A DNA stretch of 64,000 nt from Isoetes taiwanensis. Lineage: Eukaryota > Streptophyta > Lycopodiopsida > Isoetales > Isoetaceae. This document shows positions 24,271-35,800 of this stretch, piece after piece. Position 1 is the stretch's first letter. Every line of letters begins with the position of its first letter. A model generated the notes under the pieces. The model searched no databases. It was not told the origin of the DNA and saw only the letters and a program-made list of their open reading frames with translations. Location of the stretch: positions 9,867,141 through 9,931,140 of the forward strand of contig JAJEKV010000023.1 of NCBI GenBank assembly GCA_021234155.1, given 5' to 3'. Made by a program: the position numbers and the translations under genes.

Positions 24271-25639
24271 ACTTCTTGTTCTTGCTTTCTTGCAGCTCTA
24301 GTTCAAAGTGGATTTGAAGCCATAGACCTGTAATATAAGGGCCATATCATTTAGATGCTACAATATATGCAAGAAACTATACTCTAAGATATGTTCTGAC
24401 TTTATAGTCATGGTCTTATATTGTCTTTAGTATACAAACTTAGAATCAGAACATCTTTAATTATAAAAAGCATTATGCATGACTGCTTACTCTTGGGAGA
24501 TTCTTTTCCTGATTTTGACTTTGTCCTTGACACTACAATGGTAACACTGCAGTCCAACCGCTTATAGATGTTACACATTAGAAATTGGTAGCATCTTTAA
24601 CTATGAATTACACCGATAAGAACATGCAAACTTACCTAGGTTTCTCATGCTCCTGTAACTTTTGCCTCCATTGTCTTTGCACATCTCACGTGACACCTCT
24701 TCGTTACACCCATCTATGAAGCATAGCCTTTTAGCATTCACAACAATATATTTATTGCAAATGCAAGATGTTCAATGACATCACCTAGTAGAAGATAGAG
24801 TGCCTCCAAGTACCTCCTATTTATGATGGTCTGTAACAAGATCTTTGTTATTAAAATTTCACATTCTATTCTTTAGTGGATTAGAGGATGCAATGCGCTG
24901 ACCTAAGAATCCACTAAGTCCAAGTCTCCTTTTGCTTTGTTGTAGCTAATCTATGCTTCTCCTCCATGTTACTGTTCTTGCTTACCATTGAACTGCTTGA
25001 GGATTCGTCTATTAATTTATTTATTGCCTTTGGAGTAGCCTTGCAGATTGTGCTTGTTCATCATCACTAGGTTGACGATTATGCTTTTGCGGACGGACCA
25101 GAACAAAGGAGATTCCATATGCTCATTATTTATAGGCCCTTGTTCATCTTGAGAAGTCACTGAGATAGTTTGAGACTTCATGTAGTCAACCATACCATTT
25201 TTGCATTCTGAAATATTAAAAACATGTGATCTGCACTTGTTACCCTTTCCTGGAAATTCTATATCATGCAGCTTCTCTTGATTATATTCCGATTCCATTG
25301 ATTTTGGAGTAGAGCTATCGAATGTACAAATAAGCTTACCTTGTATAGTCATACGACCCTGTTTTAAGGCATCTATTGTGTTCCCAGTAGTCATATTGGA
25401 ATTTTTGGAAGAGTCCTTTGTCAAATCTTTGGTCTGTTTTGCTAATTTTCTTAGCCAATCATCTTCAGAATTAATAGTCAATGCAATCATTTGCTTCAGA
25501 GGTGTTGAGGATTGCCTTTATGTGAGGCTATCTTTGTCATCAACATCAGCATTTATTTCCAGATTGGTTAGATGCATAGTTCAATGCAGCAATCAGAAGT
25601 AGGCAACAAAGCTTTGTTCAATATAAGTAGCCAAGATAT
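24271..25639 (-). other. Spacer with an unrecognised minus-strand coding block
   Basis: A 157-residue minus-strand frame (25490-25017) is polar (TKDLTKDSSKNSN, QEKLHDIEFPGKG) and has no known domain. It could be an exon of the same decayed gene as the FCP1-like frame, since strand and order agree, but no splice path was proven. The rest shows nothing. Confidence 0.3.
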
Positions 25640-25990
25640 TCAATATGGTCAAGATATCACGTTGAAGTACTACGTAAGAAGTCAAGGTACATTTATAGTA
25701 CAATGTATCGAGTAGTATTTATATGAAGCTATCCTATGTGAAGTACTTACTTAGTACTTAAAGTACCTGAAGTACTCAAGCTGGTACTTAGCTACTTAAT
25801 GTACCAAAGTACCAAATGGGTGTCTAGGTACTTAAATTACTCGAGCTATAATTTAACTACCTAAGATACTTTGCATCTCACTAAGTTACTTGTAGGATAA
25901 TTTCAGCTTCAAATGTATTTATTTTCTCAAGCTAAAGTACTCGAGCATACTTCAATCAAAATAAGATACCTTTAACTAATATTTTGTGAA
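25640..25990. repeat. AGTAC-rich degenerate repeat field
   Basis: Dense short units such as AAGTACTTA, AAGTACC, AGCTGGTACTT and AAAGTACTCGAG, spaced 8-20 bases apart, resemble 5935-6185. No fixed long period is visible. Confidence 0.65.
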
Positions 25991-26287
25991 TATGCATAAA
26001 TGTTACTCATTACTCATCTTGCTAATAGACCATATATATATAGAACAAGCATCCTAACATATGTATATTCGAAGAAAAAAAACATACCTGCTGCAAGAGT
26101 GGTAATTCCAATACTGTTGAGCCAGTCTTCACAAACGTTTTGACTACAAAGGCAGCAAAAGCACTATCGTTGGAAAGCATAGACTCCATATGCTAAATGG
26201 AAGGAGCGCATGCATGAGAAATTAAAGCTGCATATTGAAGATTCTTGTAGCCAAATCCACAAAACGAACATGTTTCTATGTCAACTT

Positions 26288-27186
26288 TCATTCCTGTTGT
26301 AATATAACTTTCAATAAGTACTGATGGTCTTGGCATGACTGATGCACTGTATCGATTCTCAAGTATGGCATCAATAAAGTATGCTCGTCAGTTTGTTTAT
26401 CTTGCATATAAGCTTCTTCCTTCACATTTGCTTCATATTTCATCTCCTTTATTCTCTCCTGAGTGACTGATAAGATTTCCATGTTGGAATCTAACATATA
26501 ACTCATTCCTAACTCATGCTTGCGTAGCTTTTCCATTCCATTCTCTATCTCCATTTTCATATTAGATTCTTCATGGTAATGGAGCTTCAATTCTGCATTA
26601 TCACAAGGCTGAAGACATAGTCTTCCCACAAGCTTTGTTTGCACCTCAAGCTCTTTTTGCTTTGCTTCTAATCCTATCGGCACAACTGTAAGCTTCCTTC
26701 TTAGATCTGCAATTTGTTTCCCAATGTAATCAGAATTTGTTGTTGCATTCTCTAGTTCCGTCAATGCTTTTCTCCAACTCTCATATCGAACATTAATCCC
26801 TTCACTCAGTATCTTTTGTTCAAAATCAACAGGTGCTCTTCAAGAATGACAACAAAATCAAGTGGTTGAATTGATGATAAAGTTTGATTCTCTTCTTTGA
26901 GCTCCTCCTTAGGCTTTGATGCATGTTTATTATTTTTCGTCTTGCTGGCCCACCCTTGTGCAAATTCCTCAACGCTGTCCCAATCAATATTTACACCATG
27001 TTTCGAGGCTGCATAACATCTTGCCATATACATAGGGATCTTAAAAACTTCTTTTCTATGGAATACTTTCATGTATATCTGCAAGAAATCAGGTTTTAAA
27101 GATCTCTTAAGCTGTGATATGATGTATCCCTGTTTGCCATCTTTAGGCCCAACTCCGCAAATGCTAGTCATCATTTCAAACTTCAA
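26288..27186 (-). other. Unrecognised minus-strand coding blocks, one coiled-coil rich
   Basis: The block at 27186-26806 reads like real protein (ICGVGPKDGKQGYIISQLKR, YMARCYAASKHGVNIDWDSV, Lys/Glu-rich end). After a frame change near 26830, the reading APVDFEQKILSEG continues into 26764-26288, a 158-residue Lys/Glu/Leu-rich coiled-coil segment. The long similar-strand frames suggest one former protein of at least 280 residues with a frameshift or an intron near 26800. I do not recognise the family. Confidence 0.4.
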
Positions 27187-27495
27187 AAACTTTCTTACTT
27201 CAAAGCATGTAACAGGAACATCTTCTTCTATATTTCATGTTGTGTTCTCTTCCCTATGAGTGGATATACCTCCAGAATCACAAGAAGTCCTTGTTTTCTT
27301 AGGAGTATATGGAAGTTTTTCTGTGCTACTACGTGAGACTTTAGCTTTTTTAAGATGTCAAGTGAGATTATAATTGTATGAACTTTCTTCATGTTCTAAA
27401 AAAGACAAGAAAGTGATGGTTAGAAAAATGTTATGGATTAAAATCATTATCTCAACAATTTCATCCACATATTCTTGAATTAAATTTTTATCTTG
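27187..27495. other. Spacer
   Basis: No gene or repeat recognised between the coding blocks and the foldback. Confidence 0.35.
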
Positions 27496-27881
27496 TTTAA
27501 TTAAAAAAAAACAAAAAAACACACCAAAAAAACACACCAAAAAAAAAAAAAACACACCAAAAAAAATGTTTATACACACCAAAAAAAATTTTTACATTAA
27601 ATTTTTATCTTTTTTTTTTTTTTTTTTCAAAAGTTTGTTTGGGTGTGTTATATGAACCTTGTAAGTTTTTTCTTTCATATAAAAAATCAAAAACTTTCCG
27701 ATGTTTTTGCATATTTTTAGTAAAATGTTCATATAAGGTGTACATAACACACCCTTTTTTTTGAAAAAAAAAAAAAGATAAAAATTTAATGTAAAAATTT
27801 TTTTTGGTGTGTATAAACATTTTTTTTGGTGTTTTTTTTTTTGGTGTTTTTTTGGTGTGTTTTTTGTTTTTTTTAATTAAA
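27496..27881. repeat. Foldback: ~155-160-bp inverted arms around a ~70-bp loop
   Basis: The left arm (27496-27656) and right arm (27727-27881) are reverse complements over most of their length. They contain poly(A)/poly(T) tracts, CACACCAAAAAA units (GGTGTG on the other arm), ATTTAATGTAAAAATT and GGGTGTGTTATATGAA. The right arm has an extra ~11 bases. It resembles a foldback transposon or MITE and could form a long RNA hairpin if transcribed. Confidence 0.8.
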
Positions 27882-28257
27882 TAATTTCATATAAGAAAAT
27901 CATAAAACATAAAGCATAAGAGACAACTTAAAATGCAATTTGCTCATGCACAAATGTATGTGCTTTAAATTATTTGGAGACATACAAAGTCTGTCATATG
28001 GAAGCATACAAAACATCTTTTATTTAGTTGGCCACTCTCTGAATAGCAAAACACCAAGAGCACAATGTTTCTAGACACAACTCTATGCACCCATGGTTAC
28101 GTGGGTGCTCTCGGCGAGCATAGTCAATCCTTTAAGGTTTCAGTACTAAAAGAGCACGAACACGGTTCATCTCAATTTCGAAACACACGCCTCCACGTGT
28201 GGAGACTTTCACGCAGTTCGTTCATCGTCCATAGCATTGAAGCATTCCTCAAGAATA
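27882..28257. other. Spacer
   Basis: Nothing supported. The minus-strand reading could be the 3' part of the HUH-like pseudogene, but stops are frequent. Confidence 0.3.
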
Positions 28258-30025
28258 TCATACACATTTTTTAATGAAACTTGCAGCTCTAAGATGTTCC
28301 TTCCTCGCATGCTTTGGCCATCTCCAATGCATCAAAAATGGGCCATTCTCAACGTCTAGAACATTCTCTAATGCATTATCAATTTCCTTTTGCTCATCAA
28401 TCGAGCCATCAGAATCAACATCTATGAAGGGGGTAAAGAGTGATTCACTAACTTCATCAATGTCCTTGTTTGCACCTACACACATGAACAAGTAATTCGT
28501 CAATAATATGATAAAATAATAAAAATAGAGAAAATACTACATATTCAAAAAAACGTACTATGCCTAAGAAATAGATAAAGAATGATCTTTAAAATTTAAG
28601 GGGATGTAATCTTGGAAGGGAGTGAAATCGGGTTCCTCAGGTGGAAAGAAGGCTGGGGTCTCTTGTTCATACTCAGTGTCCTCCACGTGCAAGGTTCCTG
28701 GAATCTCTGTGTCATAACCATCATCAAGAGAATCACTGCTGCTTTCAGGACTAGAGAGGGGAGTGCATGAGCCATCAAGCTCATCTAATTTTTCGGCATC
28801 GTTCTCATCATCCCAAACCCTTCGCCTTCTTTTCCCCCCCACTCTGCGTATGGGAACAACGTCACTAGGTAGACCATAGATAACGCAGGCGTACATCTTT
28901 GATGGAGGCCCGAGTGGGTGTGAGGGTCAAGCGCCATCTTTGCTTCAACTTCGCTCTTGGCTAATGTGTGCGGGATTGGATGGGAGCACCCAAGCACTAG
29001 ATAGAATAAACTTTTCGGTTCTTAACATCCGTGCTATGGTGTAGCACAAACTAGGGGTTCTTTGCTTTCTTCCATGGTACAATATGAAATGCTTGGCCTA
29101 TTTGCATCAAGTTTCGATTGTCTAGCGTGACACAATCCTTGATTTCACCGCTCCATATAAGGCATACTTATTCTTGCCTTTCTCCATTTCCCTCTGCACT
29201 AACCCCTTTGGCATAGTACTTAAAATGCATTTTGCCCATATCCTTAAGGCAATATCCAAGCATGCCGTCGAAACAATGCAAGCGTGTGTCCTTTAGGGCC
29301 TTGCACATGATTACTCCGCCAGGGGGTTTATGCTCAACCCAATCCGAGCATGCTTGAGGCGGGGAGTTGATGAATTAGGGGTTGTCATCTCCATCCCGAA
29401 AACACACCGCGGATGCAAATGGTCCAACTCCGATCCCCCGCTCTGTGAAACCATTCCGCTATGCAATCGGTGTCAAGAAACCACGCACACCTTCAAGTAT
29501 ATTTCCTCCCGGATGTCCCTCGCCCGCAATGCTTTACGGTGGACGCTTAAGTCAAGGACACTAGAAGCCCGTGAACTAGGCTTCTTCCCCTTTGCTTTGT
29601 TGGCTTTGGCCTTCATGACGCTTCTCCTCAAGAAGCCTTTTCTTCTCGATCCCCCGAGCTTCGCTTCTCCTCCTTCTCCTTTAGCGTTGCTTTTTCTTTT
29701 CGTTCTTCTGAGAACCCTAGCAAACTTCGCTATTTGCTCTTTCGCTCTCGCTTTCGCATATCATGAAGAGTTATCTCCTTCTTTGGCCTGCCCCTCTTCC
29801 TCCCAATGATTAAAGGTTTTCGGGGGCTAAAGGTGCATCGGGTTCTTCCTCTTCCTCAACAAAATTTGGATTTATGGAAATAAGGGGCTGCAAAGAAGAA
29901 AAACTTGCATCCAACGCCCTAGCGATAGCGCAAATGAGCTGCTTTTCCCAAGCAATCTGCCTTCCGTCATCTAAGCAAACTCGTGCACATGCAGCAGACT
30001 TTCGGGCTTGCCGGCGAAAATTCAT
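28258..30025 (-). pseudogene. Decayed HUH-endonuclease (Rep)-like protein with AT-hook
   Basis: Reading the minus strand from 30025 across several frames gives, in order: an N-terminal part with EEEEEP; an AT-hook RKRGRPKKE (about 29790-29765); a Lys/Arg-rich stretch; an H-L-H motif in DHLHPRCVFGMEM (about 29425-29385); RLKHARIGL; CKALKDTRLHCFDGMLGYCLKD (about 29310-29240); RNLMQ; AWVLP (about 29000); and an acidic tail 28896-28564. H-L-H followed about 60 residues later by Y-C-x-K-D is the arrangement of rolling-circle Rep nucleases (HUH metal site, then catalytic Tyr). Many frameshifts show it is dead. A Rep-type transposon such as a Replitron, or an integrated Rep gene, are the candidates. 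Confidence 0.45.
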
Positions 30026-31769
30026 TGTGTCTAGAGGCTTGGTTGGAAAGGAACAGAAGTTTGGATTTGGATTTGGATTTCAATGTGAGAAATGGTGCTT
30101 GGAAAATAACAAAGGTTTGGATTTCGATTTGGATTTCAGTATGAAGAACTGAACAAACCTCGAAGGTGATAAGGTGGTTCGGAGTTGCATGGGCCATGGT
30201 AGACAGGTTCAAGTGGAGGATCTCGGATCTGTAATCAGAAAGAAACTCTGATCTTCTGTGACAGAAATGGGTGTTTTGTGAATAGGAAAGGGCCGAAAAT
30301 GGATTGTTCGAGCAGATCGAAGCTTTAAAAATCTCAACCAAAATTAACTTCTACCAAAAAGAAACTCTGACCCAAATCTGTGATCCATCGCTAAACTCTG
30401 ATCTTTTTTGTGAAATTGGCTGCTTTCTGAATTGGCTTGGCCGAAATTGGCTTGGGCCGAAACCTGTGGCTACGGTTTAAAAAGCTGATCGCCACGGTTT
30501 TGATGGACGATGGTCGCTGCATAATTAGAACCCCAAATTAGAACCCTAAATTTAAAACAATGGTTTAAAACAAAAAACATTTCCAATGGTTCCAAAAAAA
30601 CCCCAAACAACCATGCCAATGGTTAACCAAGGCATTTTTCAATTTTTCTTTTTCTTTCCCCCACCAAAAATCGAAATAATCATTTGGGAACCTTATTGCT
30701 ACAGATTGGGGAGGGAGGGAGGGAGTATATTCAAATTTGAAAAATGTGGAAATATAACTGAAGGAACATGGAGCACTGGAAGATGCAAGGGCTATATTTG
30801 ACAAAATACATAACTAGAAATCTTTTTTTTATGGAATTTAATGGTTGCAGCTTATAACCAGCATACTAGGATCAAAGAGTCCCTCGATCAAAATCTCAAA
30901 GAAATCTTAAAGATGCTCTATGCTTGTTTCAACTGAAAGAGACATAGCCTTATGATTGTAGGAGGGCATCTTGCGGATGCTCTTCCTATTTCAGCAGATG
31001 CCAGAACATAATATTTCATCTTGTTAGAGCATATACACAAAAGGGATATGCCATGGAGGCTTTTCAAGTTCCAATGAAAATCTCTTTACAAGGTATGATG
31101 CAAAAAACTTTTGTAGCATTCTTTATGCATGTAGATTTGCTAGTATGATAGATGAAGATTGCAAATTGTGAGATCTATTGGTTGGGTGAAGCAGAAGCCT
31201 TAGTCAACAATATATCACGCTGCCCTGATGCTGCATCATGGAGGATATTCTTGGTTGCTGTAGAGCTTTTTAGTGATCTGGCTTAAGAAAAAAACTGCCA
31301 AGAATGTTTGAGTTAGATCCAAATAATTCTGCTCCTTATCTATTCTTTTAAGCTTGTACAACATAGCTGGTAAAAGACATAACTTGATGCAAATAAGAAA
31401 CGAATTTGAAGAACCAATGGATTCTGTATTTGATTGGATGACTAATTGGTGATGCTTGGATAGGAATATCAGTTGCGGAATGCAGAAAATTGTATAAGGC
31501 ACTAGGAAACTGCACCATGACTAGAAAAATATATGCTTAGGAGTTATGCTAAAATTTCTAGGGTATGTCATCTTGTATCTAGTGGGCTATTCTCAACCTC
31601 AGATTTTTGTCATATAGTTAATTAAGCAACTTCAGTATGCTTTTTTTATGTAATGTCAGCTCTAAAATTTATGACCAGATGATTAAGAGAAACATGTTCT
31701 AAACCTTCATAATGAGTTACTAAGTTAATTTTGCAAAAATGATAGCATGCTTTTGTAATAAGTTGCTTC
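30026..31769. other. Spacer; short G-rich and TTTGGATTT repeats
   Basis: Imperfect TTTGGATTTGGATTT units occur at 30060-30140 and GGGA units at about 30709-30724. The first few hundred bases may be the promoter side of the HUH-like pseudogene. No gene is supported. Confidence 0.35.
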
Positions 31770-32210
31770 AGATATGCAACCTCTTTCACTTGCTCATTTG
31801 CAATAGTCCCATATAATGGTCAATCGCCCCCACTATACTTGTAGACAGGAGAATCGGGGGGCAGATCCAATATCATTGTTTATATGCTTGTGGTAGATCA
31901 AGACTTGCACCAAGCATCTGCAAGTGGGAACAAATAGTAGGGATGCCGAGCTAGATTCCTTTAGCGGTTCGGAACATGGTTGCTTCATAATTACAAAATA
32001 TGTCTTGCAACATGTTAGCAATTTGGAAGACAATTGCTACAGATGTGCAACTCTTTGACTTGCTCATTTACAATGGTCTCACATAGTGGCCATTCTCTTT
32101 GCACTACATTCGTAGACAGATCCAGCGTCGTTCATTATGTGCTTGTGACAGATAAGACTTGCACCTCATCAAGCATCTGCAAGTGGGAACAAACAGTACC
32201 TTATCAAGCA
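31770..32210. repeat. Diverged direct duplication, about 180-bp unit
   Basis: About 31775-31955 and 32035-32205 share an ordered set of blocks: TATGCAACTCTTT, ACTTGCTCATTT, GTAGACAG, TTGTGGTAGAT, and AGCATCTGCAAGTGGGAACAAA, the last nearly identical. Similarity is about 75% by eye, so the duplication is old. Confidence 0.6.
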
Positions 32211-32469
32211 TCTACATCTTATTGGAGGTGATTTGGTAGCCTGTGTAGATCCACTATCAATCTAAGTCCCACATGTCTCAACTTCGTTTGGATTATGCCC
32301 ATGCTGAATTTTATGCCGAGTTGCTAACAACAGTGTCACGAATTCTGCATCTTTCCACCTTGGAACGATAAACTTACCAAGAAGAAGTTGTGGGAAAAAA
32401 TGATGCAGTTGAGAGTCCCCAGGAACTACAGAATGCAATATACAGGTTCTATGAAATATACTCTGCACA

Positions 32470-33700
32470 AAGCCACACCTAGGAAGGGTTAGAGTCTGTC
32501 AAGGGTGCCTTTCTTTCCTACACCTATTTGATTTGTACATTGATCAGCCTGAGGATTGACTTGCACAACATGGAGATGAGGGAACTAGACTTGCTCACCA
32601 TGTCATCCCACGGTTAATATGCGGATGATATGGACCTCTTGGCCTACATCCCAACGAATATACATTAGCATCTAGAAACTTTAAGCACTCTTTGCCAAAA
32701 TACTAGGATGCACATCAAGCTGGCCAAACCTAAGGCATCATCCTCAAGGCAATAGAGATAACGTTGTTTCACTTACCAAGGTCAAGCTGTGGAAGTGATG
32801 CAAACTTACAAGTATCCAGGAGTGGAGTTCACTACTGTCACATATTGGATTACTTGTATCAAGCAATGGGTGCCGATGTGTTAGAAAGCTTTTTAAGCGA
32901 TAGGAACAACTGTCAGGTAGCAGACCTTTACGACTGGTCACATCAGTCACAGTTATTCAGGTTGTTGATGGAGCCGGTACTTCTGTATGGAGTCGAAGTC
33001 TGGGGGGCAGTAATATGGCTTACTACTTGGGAAGGCTTAGAACAGGTACAGAAGACCATTCTGACTTGAACATTTAGAGTCAAGTCCGTGGTCCCATATC
33101 AAATTTATTTGCAAGACACTTGCTTTCTGCCTCTACAAAGAGCTGCTTTAGAATGACATGTCATATACTATAAGGAAGTGGTCAGCATGGGAGACTCCCG
33201 CCTTCCTTGTCCACACAATAACCATAGGTCCACTGTGCCTTAAAGCCTGTTGGAAAGGAGAAATGAGTCCCTGGTTGTCCAGATGGAATGTGCAAAAACA
33301 GGACTGCAGAAAGGCACATAACAATGAGGACCACAATCGGTTCAAACACTAACTGGAATGTTTCCTAAGTAAGCTTTTTAATAGTGCTTTGGAGTTAGTA
33401 AGGACATCCCAATGTAAGAACTAGATTAATCCTATGCTTGTCCGGGGCTCCCAGCGGTATCTGTTAACACATTTGCCTGTGAAAAAACATAGAGAGATTG
33501 CATATTTGCATAGGAGCACACTACCTTAGGATTGAGACATGTAGATGGGCTCATGAAAAGTGAGAAAAAAGTGTCTGAAATGCTGCCAATTGGGGCCTAT
33601 TGAAGATGAGAGCTACACCCTTCAGCATTGCCCCACATTTTCATAGGCACGATACAACCAGTTGGTTACATCTAACCAACTAGTACATGCACTTATGAAT
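32470..33700 (+). mobile_element. Decayed LINE fragment (RT palm to C-terminal region)
   Basis: Multi-frame + strand translation shows the eroded RT block (QGCLSFLHLFDLYIDQ), then the box ICGDDMDLLAYIP equivalent to YADDV. Downstream are IKLAKPKA, YQGQAVEVMQTYKYPGVEF and VLLYGVEVWGAVIWLTTWE. The blocks match, in order, the minus-strand LINE at 40310-41700, so both belong to one family. Stops and shifts are frequent. Neither end is preserved. Confidence 0.72.
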
Positions 33701-34067
33701 ACGCCATTTGGGGGCACACTAGCAACCAATAGCTAGGACCTAATGAACATGAGTGCTCATTTGTGCCCTTGATCAATATGATGACAAGTTCAAATTTTAC
33801 AGCTCATTAGCAAACTTATTACTGTTCCTCAAAAACTCTTCGACTTGTATAGTAATAGGATGCCATCCTTTATTGTTTGGATCCAATAGCTATCTGGTCT
33901 CAGTTATTTGGGTCCCAAAGGCAATAGAGCTACGAATAAGCATAAAAATGATTGGGGGTTCCAAAGGGGAAAATGAATGCAGTGGGATAGACAATGGTCC
34001 TATGCCATTGATGTACAAGAGAAGTAGGATCACAAAAAGGGGATAGGAAAATCTTTCCCTTCTCAAG
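33701..34067. other. Spacer, possibly LINE tail
   Basis: Eroded C-terminal LINE sequence may continue to about 33760. The 97-residue frame at 33753-34046 has no recognisable domain. Confidence 0.3.
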
Positions 34068-34310
34068 CATAAAGGTATTATAGGTGTTGGTTCGAGGACT
34101 CTTCAAAAAGGTTTTGTTCTTCTTTTATAGAGGTTCGACTCTCCGTATCGATGAAATTAGCAACCATTGCAAATCCCAGGGTATTTAATTACAAATATGA
34201 CACAACCAATCATTTCTAAGTGTATTCACACTGAGCACACGCTGGCCATATGGGAGCCGTAGGATGGGCGAATCCGACGACCGCATGGGGTATTCAAGGC
34301 GACGAGTGTG
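34068..34310 (+). mobile_element. tRNA-headed SINE candidate, copy A
   Basis: A B-box-like GGTTCGACTCT at 34132-34142 follows a degraded tRNA-like head (TGTTGGTT... CTTCAAAAAGG). The tail carries GCCGTAGGATG...ATCCGACGACCG at 34256-34283. The head and tail blocks recur in the same order at 42461-42740. The A box is eroded in this copy. Confidence 0.45.
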
Positions 34311-35544
34311 AAAAGCATAAAAATCCTACAAAACCTGGCATGCAATACCATTGTTATATGCAAAATAGACATTGACATGTCAACATCATATGCAAAATAA
34401 ACACTAATGTGGTTGATTGATGCTTCATATCTATGTCATATGCATTGTTGCGATTGCTTAATGCTTTGTTCTATGCTGAGCTGCAACATTGCAATATTGC
34501 AACAACACTATGAGACATCAGGACATCAACGCAACATGTGTATGATCTGCACAAATTTGTTCCAGCACATAGATAATTGTTTTATGTAAATTTGACCAAT
34601 AGTCATGGTCTTGATGGCTTTGGAATGTTATCATAGCCAGTATTTGGTAATGTCATTTATTGCTTTTGAACGCAGATTGGTATGCTTAAGTTGCTTCAAT
34701 ATATAAAATTTTACGACATGAAGGAACCTCAACAAAAGTCAATTTAAATATAGCTTATAATGTCCCTTGCCTAGCATGAATTTTATTGTTGTATAATAAA
34801 GCCTTTGGAGCAGACTTGAAAGTGTAAATCTTACTGATGCATGAATTTACAAGAAGGCTTCGTAATTTCGTAACAACGTAGAATGCGCGTCAGTCACATT
34901 GAGCTCTTGGTTCTACTACTAGGCTGCATATAGAAATATGTCAGCTAGACTAGGAGCACTAGTGTTGGCTCCTAGCTCGGCAATGACTAATGCATTATAC
35001 ACGCATGTTTGCTCTTGCTTAAAGTCCATAGAAGTTTCCTCTCATCTTTCATATCTCTTGCAATCGATGCAAAGGTGGGAATGGCCGCATGGCTTATTTG
35101 AAGCAACTAAGCATGAGCATCTGTATATATGTAAGATGTAACACCTTGAAGCCTCTAAATAGCAACCCATTTGTGTTCTATGGTTTGCAATCAATTTATT
35201 ATCTGCCATGGTAATATTTGCAATTCACTTCTTCGTGTAAGAGGTCCATGATAATATTTTCACTTCTTCGTGTAAGACGTCCAATGGGATTCTCTTGAAA
35301 ATTACCACTAGACCAAACACCTAGATGCATGAAAAAGGTGGTTATCCCACCATAGGAAAAAGCATATTATCTTCTAGTTGCGAAGTGTCACACTAAGAAA
35401 GATGTAGGAAAAGGCATATCTTCTAGTTGCAAGTTTTAAGTGGATTAACAATCAAATGATTTTATCACACTAATGTGGCCATCCCCATCCCGTGCTAAAA
35501 GCTTGTTGAAGATCTCAACTTTAAGTTCCCTTTATGGATAAGGG
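34311..35544. other. Spacer
   Basis: AT-rich. A short repeat CACTTCTTCGTGTAAGA-like phrase occurs at about 35228 and 35262. No gene supported. Confidence 0.35.
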
Positions 35545-35641
35545 AAAGGCCTCCTGGCCTGTTTTCTGCCCGGGAAAGCGGGCCGACGCGCGGAGCGCGG
35601 AGGCCTGCTTGACCGGGCAGAAAACAGGCCAGGAGGCCTTT
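35545..35641. repeat. Perfect 29-bp GC-rich inverted repeat with 39-nt loop
   Basis: The left arm 35545-35573 starts AAAGGCCTCCTGGCCTG. The right arm 35613-35641 is its exact reverse complement. The loop (35574-35612) is also GC-rich. The arms contain the nested palindrome AGGCCTCCTGGCCT-like core. The block stands out against AT-rich surroundings. Confidence 0.92.
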
Positions 35642-35699
35642 GCATTAACGTAAAGGTACGGTTGGACCACTCCGACGTCGCCACGTGTACCTGCATCAG

Positions 35700-35800
35700 G
35701 AAAAAAAAACGGAATGTCAGGTAAAAAAAGCAGAATGTCGCGTAAAATCGGCCGAACGTCGAGTAAAAAAAAGAGAAACGAGAGTAAAATTTTTAGACGA
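35700..35800. repeat. Imperfect ~21-bp tandem repeats
   Basis: Three to four units of the form GAATGTC-x-x-GTAAAAAAA (35712, 35733, 35755 and a weaker one near 35778) lie just right of the inverted repeat. Confidence 0.65.

Noticed and set aside
29330-29809. 159-residue + strand open frame
   Set aside because: It is the antisense of the HUH-like pseudogene; the minus strand carries the motifs.
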